Below the pieces are notes generated by a model, which was not told where the DNA came from, did no database searches, and was given only the letters and a program-made list of their open reading frames with translations. From VXNE01 sp965205735 (GTDB taxonomy: Bacteria; Pseudomonadota; Gammaproteobacteria; Pseudomonadales; Azotimanducaceae), in contig OZ242179.1 of NCBI GenBank assembly GCA_965205735.1, positions 1,736,001 to 1,800,000 on the forward strand: a stretch of 64,000 nt of DNA, read 5' to 3'. How positions within the stretch are numbered: the stretch's first letter is position 1; each line of letters opens with the position of its first letter. Below are positions 17,179 through 25,309 of this stretch, piece by piece. The position numbers and the translations under genes were made by a program.

Positions 17179-17594
17179 GCGCCATCAAGACGGTCGCGAT
17201 TGTGCTGATCGTCTACGTCCTGATCGTCGTGGCGTTCGAGTCGCTGCTCGGGTTCTTTCAGCCCCAGTCCCCCGAAACCCTGGTGATCACGACCGTCGAT
17301 GCTGATGGCGGCACGCACGAGCGCGTGCTCTCCGGGCTTGCGAGCGACGGCCGATCCTACGTCGCCGTGAATCACTGGCCCCGCGCCTGGTACCGCCGGG
17401 TGCTGGACAATCCCAAGGTGCAGATCACGCGCGAAGGCGAGACGGAGGACCACGTGGCGATTCCCGTTTCCGGCGAAGAGCACGCTCGCGTAGCCCAGGA
17501 CAATCCGACCGGGATCGTCTTTCGCCTTCTCACCGGATTCGCGCCCCGCTATTTCGTTAGGCTGGATCCCCTGGGAGTTGAGGAAGACCAATGA
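17160..17594 (+). CDS. Membrane-anchored nitroreductase/deazaflavin-reductase-like (DUF385) protein
   Basis: This 144-residue protein starts at ATG 17160 behind GGGAGTGAG. Residues about 10-30 form one transmembrane anchor. The rest (VITTVDADGGTHERVLSGLA, SYVAVNHWPRAWYRRVLDNP, YFVRLDPLGVEED) matches the split-barrel F420/FMN-binding deazaflavin-dependent nitroreductase family. Its stop overlaps the macrodomain gene start (ATGA), so the two are translationally coupled. The true reaction is unknown. Confidence 0.7.
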   Translation: MSRMSVSAIKTVAIVLIVYVLIVVAFESLLGFFQPQSPETLVITTVDADGGTHERVLSGLASDGRSYVAVNHWPRAWYRRVLDNPKVQITREGETEDHVAIPVSGEEHARVAQDNPTGIVFRLLTGFAPRYFVRLDPLGVEEDQ

Positions 17595-18160
17595 CATTCC
17601 CGAGCTTTGTCGACGGGCGCGTGACCATCAAGGTGGGAGACATCACGCGAGAAGCGGTGGACGCGGTAGTCAATGCCGCCAACGGGGCCCTGCTGGGCGG
17701 CGGCGGGGTCGACGGCGCGATCCACCGGGCCGGCGGGCCAGCGATACTCGAGGCATGCAAGGCTATTCGCGCTACGAGATATCCGGACGGACTCCCCACC
17801 GGTGAAGCGGTTCTAACGACTGCCGGGGACATGCGTGCAACCTACGTCATTCACACGGTCGGCCCCGTATACCGCGGCGCAGACTCGGACAACGCTGAGA
17901 AACTGGCCAACTGCTATCGCAACTCGTTGGGAATCGCCGCCGCCCAGAAATTAGCTACCGTGGCCTTCCCCGCCATCTCCACCGGCATCTATGGCTACCC
18001 CCCCGACGAGGCGGCGGCAGTCTCTTCCCAAGCTATCGAGGACGCTCTTAACGCCCGCCCATCGATCCAGGAAGTTCGCCTGGTCTTTTTCCAGGAGGGC
18101 GATGCGGACACGTTTCTCCGCCACCAGGTATTCGATACGAAGATCGCGCCCTTGGATTGA
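17591..18160 (+). CDS. Macrodomain O-acetyl-ADP-ribose deacetylase-like protein
   Basis: This 189-residue macrodomain has the ADP-ribose-binding landmarks VKVGDIT-like IKVGDITREAVDAVVNAANG, LLGGGGVDGAIHRAGG and the phosphate loop FPAISTGIYGYPPDEAA. Such YmdB-type proteins hydrolyse O-acetyl-ADP-ribose or remove ADP-ribose from targets. The ATG overlaps the previous stop codon. A GNAT acetyltransferase-like gene follows after 15 bases, so all three probably form one operon. Confidence 0.92.
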   Translation: MTFPSFVDGRVTIKVGDITREAVDAVVNAANGALLGGGGVDGAIHRAGGPAILEACKAIRATRYPDGLPTGEAVLTTAGDMRATYVIHTVGPVYRGADSDNAEKLANCYRNSLGIAAAQKLATVAFPAISTGIYGYPPDEAAAVSSQAIEDALNARPSIQEVRLVFFQEGDADTFLRHQVFDTKIAPLD

Positions 18161-18175
18161 AAACCCGCAACGACC

Positions 18176-18535
18176 GTGACTCCCCCCGCTCCATTCGACT
18201 TCCGCGCATTGCGCATACGCCGGCTGCCCACCACGAACATGCCCTGGACCGGGGCGGATCCCGAGTGGACCTGGACCGCGGAGTACGGTGACGCCGAGGT
18301 CGGCGCCTACGAACTCAAGCGGCTTGGACCGACGCGGTTCAGCATCGTGGGTCTCAAGGTGCACGAGGACTATCGGGGGCTCGGCATCGGCCGCTGGCTC
18401 CTGCTTCACGCTGTCGGCACCGCCGAAAGCAGCGGGGCACGGGAAATCGAAGCCCCGCCGAACGAGAGTTTCTTCGTACATCAGGGTTTTCGGCCCAAGG
18501 CCCATGTGCTCAGGTTGACGTTGACGCCGGAATAG
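18176..18535 (+). CDS. GNAT-family acetyltransferase-like protein
   Basis: This 119-residue protein begins at GTG 18176. The core acetyl-CoA-binding motif A is recognisable in IVGLKVHEDYRGLGIGRWLL (V-x-x-x-x-R-G-x-G-I-G). The domain is short for a GNAT, with a compact C-terminal part ending RLTLTPE. The substrate is unknown. It follows the macrodomain gene in the same operon and converges on the hipA-like gene, with only 36 bases between them. Confidence 0.75.
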   Translation: MTPPAPFDFRALRIRRLPTTNMPWTGADPEWTWTAEYGDAEVGAYELKRLGPTRFSIVGLKVHEDYRGLGIGRWLLLHAVGTAESSGAREIEAPPNESFFVHQGFRPKAHVLRLTLTPE

Positions 18536-18571
18536 GCGGCGGCGGATGACTCCCGACGCCCCATAGCGCAC

Positions 18572-19810
18572 TTATGGCGATGCCAGTGCCTTGGAGATGC
18601 GGTTGCGAGAGCCGTGGCTGACGTCGCAGCTCGCCGCGAAACGGTCCCAATCGGCCACTGCGTCCGCCACGCAGTCGATGATTTCGCGCGCCTCGGCGTC
18701 TTTCAGATCAGCGTATCTGGCGAGCGCGAGCAGGCGCTCACGATCGATATCCTTGCCCCGACCCAGGACCGAAGTGGAGTGCTCGCCACCTGGACCTGGC
18801 GCGAAAGTGAGATCGTAGGCAGGAGCGAGACGCCAACGTCCGTCTCGCGACATCAGGAAGGTGAACTGGCGGGCATGGTCGTCCCGATTGTGGGAAAGGA
18901 CGTTGAACGTCGCGAGCGCGTACATCGCTCGACCCTCCCGCCGGTCGCGGGTGACCGCTCGGGTTAGCGCAATCAGATCCCGGTAGTCCAAAGACGGCAG
19001 GCGGAAATCGGCGTATAGCAGGCCGCTGGCGGAGTGCGCATGAAGGCGCCTGGCGCCGTCGCGGTCGAAGCGGCGAGAAGCGAAGTAGTATCGTCCCCCG
19101 GTACCGGGAATCAGGCGCGTCTTCGGCATTCGCACGCCAGCCGCTCGCGCCATCACCGCGTAGGCTTGCTCGATTTGGGCCGAATCCTCCGGGTCGTCCG
19201 CGCCCCGAAACTTCACCAGGTAGTGTTCGTAGCCGCTTGCTGACGCTTCCCCGCCGTGAACGGCGTCTCCCTGCTCGTTTACGGCCACCAAGGCCTTCGG
19301 ACGCGCGCCACCGGGAGAGCCACCGAGGCGTCCGAGTTCGGAAATCACGTCAGAGACATGCCCCGCCAGGACCCTGCGCGCGTTGGCGGCCAGCCTGTCC
19401 AAGTCCAGGGCCGTGTCGGTCGCAGCCCAAACATCCGCAGCGGGCGCATAACACAACGCGCCGATACCTTGATCGCCGACGCAGGCGAGTCGGTCGAGGG
19501 GCGTCAACGTCGCCGGTTCGATGTCGAGTTCGCGGGCGCGCCGGTCGACAAGCAGTCGACCCCAGCCGTCGGGCAGGCTGTCGTGAAACACCCCATGCAA
19601 CCCGCCGAAGACCGAGGTGTCATACGGACGGATGAGCCCGCGCGTCGCGCTGTCACGAATGGGCGATAGCTCAAGCCCCGCTGTCAGGAATGCCTCGTCG
19701 TACTCCACGTAGACGATGCGGTCACGGTATCCGAGCCGACCGACCGTCTGAACGTCGCCGTCGTCCCACCGAAGCCGGACGATCAACGGCGATCCGGGCG
19801 CCACCCTCAC
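18572..19810 (-). CDS. HipA-like serine/threonine kinase toxin
   Basis: This 412-residue protein has the HipA fold: an N-terminal domain (FGGLHGVFHDSLPDGWGRLL), a glycine-rich loop at about 163-172 (GGSPGGARPK), the catalytic loop HNRDDHARQF around residues 307-316, and the metal-binding AYDLTFAPG near 331-339. In E. coli HipA the catalytic loop is DGHAKN, where the asparagine binds magnesium; here residue 315 is glutamine, which may weaken or change activity. It starts at GTG 19810, overlapping the antitoxin stop by four bases (GTGA), so translation is coupled. HipA kinases phosphorylate aminoacyl-tRNA synthetases and cause dormancy. Confidence 0.88.
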   Translation of the reverse strand: MRVAPGSPLIVRLRWDDGDVQTVGRLGYRDRIVYVEYDEAFLTAGLELSPIRDSATRGLIRPYDTSVFGGLHGVFHDSLPDGWGRLLVDRRARELDIEPATLTPLDRLACVGDQGIGALCYAPAADVWAATDTALDLDRLAANARRVLAGHVSDVISELGRLGGSPGGARPKALVAVNEQGDAVHGGEASASGYEHYLVKFRGADDPEDSAQIEQAYAVMARAAGVRMPKTRLIPGTGGRYYFASRRFDRDGARRLHAHSASGLLYADFRLPSLDYRDLIALTRAVTRDRREGRAMYALATFNVLSHNRDDHARQFTFLMSRDGRWRLAPAYDLTFAPGPGGEHSTSVLGRGKDIDRERLLALARYADLKDAEAREIIDCVADAVADWDRFAASCDVSHGSRNRISKALASP

Positions 19811-20109
19811 GTGAACCGGCCCCGTTTGCGCGTCTTCGGCGCCGAAAGCACCTGCTCGAGCGTTTCGAACTCCTGGTCGGCGAGTAGCTTTTCAAGTGCC
19901 GCCTCTTCCCCGAGCGCAACGACCAGCCGGATGAACGAGACAAGGGAGATCGCGCCCAAGCGTTCGAACTTCTTTAGAGTACCCAAGGCTACGCCAGAGC
20001 GCCTGGCGAGTCCCTCCTGGGTCAGATTGCGTGACAGACGCCGCGTCTTCAACCGCTTTGCAAGATCTGCCGCTACGTCCGCAGGTGGCATGGCTGCGTA
20101 TACGTTCAT
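19807..20109 (-). CDS. HipB-like XRE-family antitoxin
   Basis: This 100-residue protein has a Cro/C1-type helix-turn-helix at about residues 22-62 (LSRNLTQEGLARRSGVALGT, then the recognition end TLKKFERLG) and a charged C-terminal tail. It lies upstream of and overlaps the HipA-like gene, the normal hipBA order. HipB both neutralises the kinase and represses the operon by binding operator repeats; the AACAGATAT direct repeat around its start is a candidate operator. The first 8-15 residues may be longer than needed if a later start is used. Confidence 0.85.
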   Translation of the reverse strand: MNVYAAMPPADVAADLAKRLKTRRLSRNLTQEGLARRSGVALGTLKKFERLGAISLVSFIRLVVALGEEAALEKLLADQEFETLEQVLSAPKTRKRGRFT

Positions 20110-20157
20110 ATCTGTTACGTGGTATTTCAGATCATAGTGGCGTCTATTATATCTGTT
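20108..20157 (-). promoter_or_regulatory. Candidate hipBA promoter and operator
   Basis: On the minus strand a perfect TATAAT lies at 20146-20151, about 37 bases before the antitoxin ATG. A nine-base direct repeat AACAGATAT occurs at 20149-20157, overlapping the -10, and again at 20108-20116, overlapping the start codon. Autoregulated XRE antitoxins typically bind such repeats. No convincing -35 hexamer is present at 17 bases, which would fit a weak or activated promoter. Confidence 0.5.
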
Positions 20158-20310
20158 GCCGGAGAAAGCAGCTCGACCCCCAGGATTTCGTTGGCGAACG
20201 CCTGACCACTGCGGTCGTCATGTGGCCGGTCGTTCGGAAGGTGGCACTTTGCGGCGACACCACTTATGTTTGGCGCTTCTCTCGCTTCTCTCGCACAAGG
20301 TCTACCACAC

Positions 20311-21057
20311 ATGAATCGCGTCAAGGACATGCTCAAGGCCGGACAAACCGCAGTCGGTACCACCACGCGCGCCAACGGCGAGGTTGCCTTCCTCGCGAAC
20401 TCCGGCTTCGACTTCATTCTCTTCGATACCCAGCACTCGACGGACGACATCAAGGGTTTGGCGGGCGCGGTTGCCGCCACGAGGGGCACCCCGGCGATCC
20501 CCATCGTCAGGGTCGGTGACCTCCGGCCCGATCAGATCTGCTACGCGCTGGATATCGGGGCGAAGGGCATCGTCGTTCCCATGGTCAACACCCCGGAAGA
20601 AGCCGCCGACATGGTGAAATGGTGCAAGTATCCCTTCGAAGGGGTGCGGAGTTCCGCCGGCGTCAGGGGCGAGTGGGGCGAGTTCGACAGCTATCGCGAC
20701 TACATGGATGCGGTGAACGCGCAGTTGCTCATCATCCCGATGATTGAGACACAGGAGGCGCTCGACGGCATCGAGGAAATCCTGAGCGTTGCCGGGATCG
20801 ATGTGCTGCTGGTGGGGCCTTCCGATCTCTCGATCAACATCGATGTTCCGCTGGACTACACCAACCCCAAATATCACGCCGCGTTGGACAGGATAGGGGC
20901 GGCATGCAACGAGGCGGGCGTCACGGCGGGCATGTATTTCGCTCCGCCGCCCATCCCGCCCGCCGTGTTGGTGGCCAAGGGGATCCGGTTCTTCACGATA
21001 CCCTGGGCCGGCTGGGCGACGGACGGTATCCGCAACGGCCTTTCGACTATCCGGTGA
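20311..21057 (+). CDS. HpcH/HpaI family aldolase
   Basis: This 248-residue protein from ATG 20311 is a class II pyruvate aldolase of the HpcH/HpaI type. The family's residues are visible: ILFDTQHSTDD, IPIVRVGDL (catalytic arginine region), IPMIETQEAL (metal-binding Glu) and LLVGPSDLSINI (metal-binding Asp). Such enzymes cleave 2-keto-3-deoxy sugar acids or 4-hydroxy-2-oxo acids to pyruvate and an aldehyde. The MDR oxidoreductase starts 10 bases after its stop, so both are probably in one operon that could reduce the aldehyde or a related enone. Confidence 0.88.
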   Translation: MNRVKDMLKAGQTAVGTTTRANGEVAFLANSGFDFILFDTQHSTDDIKGLAGAVAATRGTPAIPIVRVGDLRPDQICYALDIGAKGIVVPMVNTPEEAADMVKWCKYPFEGVRSSAGVRGEWGEFDSYRDYMDAVNAQLLIIPMIETQEALDGIEEILSVAGIDVLLVGPSDLSINIDVPLDYTNPKYHAALDRIGAACNEAGVTAGMYFAPPPIPPAVLVAKGIRFFTIPWAGWATDGIRNGLSTIR

Positions 21058-21067
21058 CGCGTCCCGC

Positions 21068-22189
21068 GTGAACCAGGTCTGGCGTCTGGCCCGTCGGCCT
21101 CCGAAAGGCTGGCCAAGCGAGGGCGATTTCGTTCATTCGGAGGAACCCCTGCCGGAACCGGCCGAGGGCCAGGCGCTGACCCGCACGATCTACCTTTCGA
21201 TGGACCCCTACCAGTGGGGCCGCCGTCGAATCGGCGTCGAAGCCGTAGGCGACATTTGCCACGGGCGCACGGTTTCGAGGGTTGTCGAGAGCCGCACCGG
21301 CGGCCATGCGCCCGGCGACTACCTGTTCAACACCAATGGCTGGCAACGCTACGGACTGACAGGAGAAGGCGTCGGCACGTTCGGCTACATGTTTCCCCGG
21401 AAACTCGATCCCGGCGTGGCACCGATCTCCACCGCCGTCGGCATCCTGGGCATGTTGGGCTTGACCGCGTATTCCGGCGTGGTCGTGCAGTGCCGGCCAC
21501 AGCCCGGGGAAACCGTCGTGGTGTCCGCCGCGTCCGGCGGCGTCGGCCAGGCGGCTAGCCAGATTGCAAAACTCCATGGCTGCCGCGTCGTAGGCGTGGC
21601 CGGCGCACCGGAGAAGTGTGACTTCGTCGCCAACGACCTCGGTCTCCATGCCTGCGTGTCGCACCGCTCGGCGAGCTATCGACAGGACCTGGCGGCGGCG
21701 TGCCCGGATGGCATCGACATCTACTTCGAGAGCGTCGGCGGCCACGTCTTCGAGGGCGTGCTGCCGCTCCTGAATCCCCACTCGCGCATCTCGCTTTGCG
21801 GCATGATCTCGCAGTACGGCAATACCGACGGTCGCGACGCCCACGCGGTCTGGGCGGAAACCGGGAGGGCCGTCTTCTCCCGGCAAAACGTCGCAGTGCA
21901 TCGATTGTTCGTCCGCAACTACGTCGCCGAATACCAGGAGCGCTTCCTGCGCGAGATGGCGAACTGGATCCAGGACGGCAAGGTCAAATACCGGGAAGAC
22001 ATCTGGGAGGGCCTCGACCAGGCGCCCGCGGCGTTCGGCGCCATGCTCGCCGGCGGCAACTTCGGCAAGACGCTCGTTCGGGTCAGCGAGGATCCAACCC
22101 TGCCGGGAACCCTGTTGGGAACCCTGTTGGGAACCCCGACCGACACGGGCGAGGCTTCCTCGCGACAGCGCCGCGACGTGTTGAGTTGA
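21068..22189 (+). CDS. Zinc-free MDR-family NADP-dependent oxidoreductase (CurA/PTGR-like)
   Basis: This 373-residue protein starts at GTG 21068. It has the N-terminal MDR catalytic domain (IYLSMDPYQWGRRRIG, no zinc-binding cysteines) and a Rossmann fold with VVVSAASGGVGQAASQIAKL for NADPH, then IYFESVGGHVFEGVLPLL. Relatives reduce the double bond of enones or 2-alkenals. The C-terminus carries three 12-bp direct repeats (22100-22135) encoding LPGT-LLGT-LLGT, an unusual extension. It follows the aldolase closely. Confidence 0.88.
   Translation: MNQVWRLARRPPKGWPSEGDFVHSEEPLPEPAEGQALTRTIYLSMDPYQWGRRRIGVEAVGDICHGRTVSRVVESRTGGHAPGDYLFNTNGWQRYGLTGEGVGTFGYMFPRKLDPGVAPISTAVGILGMLGLTAYSGVVVQCRPQPGETVVVSAASGGVGQAASQIAKLHGCRVVGVAGAPEKCDFVANDLGLHACVSHRSASYRQDLAAACPDGIDIYFESVGGHVFEGVLPLLNPHSRISLCGMISQYGNTDGRDAHAVWAETGRAVFSRQNVAVHRLFVRNYVAEYQERFLREMANWIQDGKVKYREDIWEGLDQAPAAFGAMLAGGNFGKTLVRVSEDPTLPGTLLGTLLGTPTDTGEASSRQRRDVLS
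22100..22135 (+). repeat. Three 12-bp tandem repeats at the 3' end of the MDR gene
   Basis: Three consecutive units, CTGCCGGGAACC followed by CTGTTGGGAACC twice, encode three four-residue units. The unit length is a multiple of three, so expansion or contraction keeps the frame. This is probably replication slippage and does not touch the catalytic domains. Confidence 0.9.
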
Positions 22190-22221
22190 ACGGAGCAGAA
22201 GGCAGTCTCGAGAATTGCGGC

Positions 22222-22250
22222 TTGTCAACACTGATGGCGCCGCCTACACT
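22222..22250 (+). promoter_or_regulatory. Candidate sigma-70 promoter of rpmE
   Basis: TTGTCA at 22222-22227 and TACACT at 22245-22250 are separated by exactly 17 bases. Transcription would begin near 22257, leaving a leader of about 29 bases with GGTGA as ribosome site before GTG 22286. The match to consensus is good but not verified. Confidence 0.55.
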
Positions 22251-22285
22251 CCGCTCCCCCCCGACCCCATTGGTGAAATGTCAGC

Positions 22286-22498
22286 GTGAAAGCAGGTATT
22301 CATCCGAACTACTCCGAAATCACTGCGACCTGTAGCTGCGGCAACGTGATCAAGACCCGTTCCACCCTTCGCGAAAACATTCACATCGATGTCTGCGCCC
22401 AATGTCACCCGTTCTATACGGGCAAGCAGAAGATCGTCGATGCTGGCGGGCGCGTGGAACGTTTCCGCAAACGCTTCGGGAATCGTTCAGCGATCTGA
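22286..22498 (+). CDS. rpmE: 50S ribosomal protein L31 (zinc form)
   Basis: This 70-residue protein begins MKAGIHPNYSEITATCSCGN and has four cysteines in the order CxC ... CxxC (residues 16, 18, 37, 40), the zinc-binding set of the RpmE1 type rather than the zinc-free paralogue. It is part of the large ribosomal subunit near the subunit bridge. The start is GTG 22286. It is transcribed alone from the promoter described upstream. Confidence 0.96.
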   Translation: MKAGIHPNYSEITATCSCGNVIKTRSTLRENIHIDVCAQCHPFYTGKQKIVDAGGRVERFRKRFGNRSAI

Positions 22499-22556
22499 CT
22501 GCCCGATCGGGGCACTCGGCCTTGACGCGCGTCAGTTCCCTAAAGGGGCGGGTTGT

Positions 22557-22603
22557 GGGTCAGTTTGAAGTCAATCCTACCCTTTGACCCCGTTGCGGCA
22601 GGT
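22557..22603 (+). repeat. Left inverted repeat (GGGTCAG type)
   Basis: The sequence beginning GGGTCAGTTTGAAGTCAATC is repeated in inverted orientation at 23539-23584, with about three quarters of positions matching over 45 bases. Each arm itself has GGGTCA at one end and TGACCC inside, so it could fold as a hairpin. The two arms flank one secreted-protein gene. GGGTCAG-ended palindromes are common in REP-type elements of gammaproteobacteria. Confidence 0.7.
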
Positions 22604-22737
22604 CGTGGCCGGGTCGGCTTGGCGCTGCGGCATCCACCTTCCACACCCGGCCTTGCACACGGCATCCGTAGTGGCGCTAGCACGTGGGTCCTGAGCACTC
22701 GACCCACACTCGTCTCGGAGGAGAGGCCGCTATTCGA

Positions 22738-23481
22738 ATGCCAACACGCGCCCGCGCCCTGATCTGGGCGCCACTGTTCGCGGCAACCTGTACGCTCGCG
22801 CAGATGCCACCCTCGGTCCATCACGCAATCGACGCCTACAGAAACGCGATTGCAGCAGCCGAGTCCGCTACCACGTCGGGCGGGGTCGAATCGGCGTTGG
22901 CGGCGATCGAGGACCTGAGAGAAGTGCTCTTTGCCGATGTGCCGGGCGGCACGCTATCGGTTCTCGAAAGCCTGCCCAAAGCCGATTTCGCGCTGCTTGA
23001 GCAACTTCCGGGCGTGCTGATTCAGCGTATCGAGATCCTCGTTGTCCGTCCCGCCGCCGACTTCTTCGCGGAGCTGAGTGCACGGGTCGGGGACCAAGCC
23101 GATCAAAGATTCGCCGCAGCACTGGCTGCCACGTATCCCGACGGCTACTGGCCTGTCTATAGCCAGCGTCAGACCCACTACAGCGGCTGCACGGCGTTCG
23201 GCGAAGGCAGACTCCTCGAAACCTATCTCGCATGGTCGGCCATGGAACGCGACTTCCCGCGCCGTTACGTGTCGGCTGTGGCCCGGGAGCGCAACGCGGT
23301 GGTGCAAAAGATAACAACCTCGACCTGCGCCTGTGGGGATGTGGCGTCGGTCGTCGGGGAGTTGGAGCAGATTGCAGCGGCGCTGCCGGCGGCGGATCCG
23401 ATCCTCGCGGCGGTCGACGAACGGTTGGCTGCGCTCGACGAGGGGCAGTCCAACATTCGCTTTGGCTGCATTTCCGGATGA
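22738..23481 (+). CDS. Secreted protein of unknown function between inverted repeats
   Basis: This 247-residue protein starts at ATG 22738 with a signal peptide (MPTRARALIWAPLFAATCTL). The mature protein is mostly helical (LLEQLPGVLIQRIEILV; MERDFPRRYVSAVARERN) and has cysteines in SGCTAFGEG, TSTCACGDV and the C-terminal FGCISG that could form disulfides. No family was recognised. It sits alone, flanked by inverted repeats at 22557-22603 and 23539-23584, so it may have moved as a cassette. A longer start at 22684 lacks a signal peptide. Confidence 0.65.
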   Translation: MPTRARALIWAPLFAATCTLAQMPPSVHHAIDAYRNAIAAAESATTSGGVESALAAIEDLREVLFADVPGGTLSVLESLPKADFALLEQLPGVLIQRIEILVVRPAADFFAELSARVGDQADQRFAAALAATYPDGYWPVYSQRQTHYSGCTAFGEGRLLETYLAWSAMERDFPRRYVSAVARERNAVVQKITTSTCACGDVASVVGELEQIAAALPAADPILAAVDERLAALDEGQSNIRFGCISG

Positions 23482-23538
23482 TCGTGGCCCGTCGATGCTC
23501 GGGTCCGAACAAGGTGTGGTCGAAAAGCGCTGCCCGGA

Positions 23539-23584
23539 CACCCGCGGCAATCGGGTCAGGGCAGGACTGATTTCAAACTGACCC
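23539..23584 (-). repeat. Right inverted repeat (GGGTCAG type)
   Basis: On the minus strand this arm begins GGGTCAGTTTGAAATCAGTC and continues with a TGACCC half, matching the left arm at 22557-22603 with a two-base gap and scattered substitutions. It ends the unit containing the secreted-protein gene, 57 bases after that gene's stop. Confidence 0.7.
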
Positions 23585-23726
23585 ATTACCAAGGGGCGAA
23601 TCGCCAATCCCCGCATGGTCCCGCGCGACCATCGCGGTCCTTTATGTAATATTCAGGCTGGTACAACTTGCTGCGCGTAGAATCGTCCAAGTAGTAAGAT
23701 CATGGCCTGCCGCACGCGGATTCGAC

Positions 23727-25112
23727 ATGCGTAAACTGATCATATTCGCCTTGCTCGCCGCCTCCATGCACGCCGCAGCCGGAAAGGGAGACGGTCAGGA
23801 ACTGTACGAGCAGTACCTCGACCTGGGGCTCATCTACGGCGACGAGTCCTGGCAGACGTACGTGCGAGAACTCGGTCAACTTCTGCTCGCACACTCACCC
23901 GACGCGGACAGGGAATATCACTTCTATGTGGTCGATACTCCGCAGGTCAACGCCAGCGCTTTACAGGGCGGCTACATATTCGTTCATCGCGGAATCCTCG
24001 CGTACCTGTCGAGCGAGGACGAACTCGCCGCAGTGATCGGGCACGAGATTGCCCACATCGCCGCGCGCCACGGGCGTCGGGAGCGAAGAAAGAACTTGGT
24101 GGGCAAGTCAGTCGGCCTTATCGCCTGGCTCACCACCGGCGTCGGTGATCTGATGAACGTGACCGACGCGTACACGAGGCAGCACATTTCCGGATTCGGA
24201 CGCGAAGCTGAGCTCGAAGCTGACCGTCTGGGTGGCGAGTACATGGCGCGGGCGGGATACAACCCGCTGGCGATCATCGATATGGTACAAGCGCTGAAAA
24301 ATCAGGAGACCTTCGCCCAGCAGGTCGAGAGACGACCCGTGGCCTACCATGGCCTGTTCCGGACGCATCCGAAAAACGACAAGCGCCTGCACGACGCCGT
24401 GGCGTATGCGCAGCAGTTGCTCCCCGACGAGGCCGCCACGCCGCTGCGCGATTACTGGGAAATGGTCGACGGCATCGTCTACGGCGATGAAACGATGAGC
24501 GGGGTCGTCCGGGACACAACCTTCTACCACGGCAACTTGCGTATCGCGGTGAAGTTTCCGGACGACTGGACGGTGCGCAAGGCGAAAAGCGATGTCAGCG
24601 GCACCGCGCCCGGCGGCAACGCCGAGGCGTTCATCACCATGGGCCGTCACGACATAGATAGCCGACTCTCGCCGCTGGAGTTCCTCACCGAAAGCCTGAA
24701 GCGAGAAGACATCAAGAGCGGCGAATCCGTCGAGATCAACGGTTTCCAGGCGTATATCGGCGAAGTCCAGAACGAGGGCACCGACGCCAGGCTGAAGCTG
24801 ATCGGACTGCTGTATCGGGACCATAGCTCCTTCCTGTTCAGCGGTGAAGCGGGTCCAAACGGCGATCCCGACGCATTCAGAGAGGACTTTGTCGCGACCA
24901 TGCACGCCCTGCGCAACATGACGGCCGAGGACGCCAAGGTGGCCAACAAGCTCCGGATTCGCGTCAAGATCGCCGAACCCGACAAGACCTACGCGGATCT
25001 GGCACGGGGATCGGCGATTAGCAAACACGCCGAGGAACAACTGCGGTTGCTGAACGCCGGATATCCGAACGGCGAGCCCCGCGCGGGAAACTACATCAAG
25101 GTCGTCGAATAG
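23727..25112 (+). CDS. Secreted M48-family zinc metalloprotease
   Basis: This 461-residue protein has a signal peptide (residues 1-19, ending AAAG). Its peptidase domain contains VIGHEIAHIAARHG (HExxH zinc site) and the third-ligand glutamate in EAELEADRLGGEYMARAGYN, followed by the FRTHPKNDKRLHDA segment usual in this group. The C-terminal half (from about residue 255) is a second domain beginning SGVVRDTTFYHGNLRIAVKF that may bind substrate. It resembles BepA-type periplasmic proteases that clear misfolded outer-membrane proteins, but without TPR repeats. A small GTCCCG-TAAC-CGGGAC hairpin follows the stop. Confidence 0.88.
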   Translation: MRKLIIFALLAASMHAAAGKGDGQELYEQYLDLGLIYGDESWQTYVRELGQLLLAHSPDADREYHFYVVDTPQVNASALQGGYIFVHRGILAYLSSEDELAAVIGHEIAHIAARHGRRERRKNLVGKSVGLIAWLTTGVGDLMNVTDAYTRQHISGFGREAELEADRLGGEYMARAGYNPLAIIDMVQALKNQETFAQQVERRPVAYHGLFRTHPKNDKRLHDAVAYAQQLLPDEAATPLRDYWEMVDGIVYGDETMSGVVRDTTFYHGNLRIAVKFPDDWTVRKAKSDVSGTAPGGNAEAFITMGRHDIDSRLSPLEFLTESLKREDIKSGESVEINGFQAYIGEVQNEGTDARLKLIGLLYRDHSSFLFSGEAGPNGDPDAFREDFVATMHALRNMTAEDAKVANKLRIRVKIAEPDKTYADLARGSAISKHAEEQLRLLNAGYPNGEPRAGNYIKVVE

Positions 25113-25153
25113 CGGTCCCGTAACCGGGACAGCGCGCAGTCTGCAAACGCAAA

Positions 25154-25309
25154 TTGCGTTTCGAGTGGCTGCAATACGGCGTCCACTTTTGGGTCAACTT
25201 TCCCGGCGAAAACAACTTCGTGGATTTCTTTAGGTACGTGGGCAACAAAACAGCCAGATTCAAAGGGTTGGAGCCGCGCCATCGCAAGGGAATATTGAGG
25301 GTCGTGTGA
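25154..25309 (+). CDS. Short ORF or gene fragment upstream of the 334-residue unknown protein
   Basis: The frame reads from a possible TTG start (LRFEWLQYGVHFWVNFPGEN) to RHRKGILRVV and stops at TGA 25307-25309, overlapping the start of the next gene. Aromatic-rich, coherent sequence suggests real coding, but the start codon is weak and an in-frame stop lies at 25121, so it may be the 3' end of a truncated gene. No family was recognised. Confidence 0.35.
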   Translation: MRFEWLQYGVHFWVNFPGENNFVDFFRYVGNKTARFKGLEPRHRKGILRVV

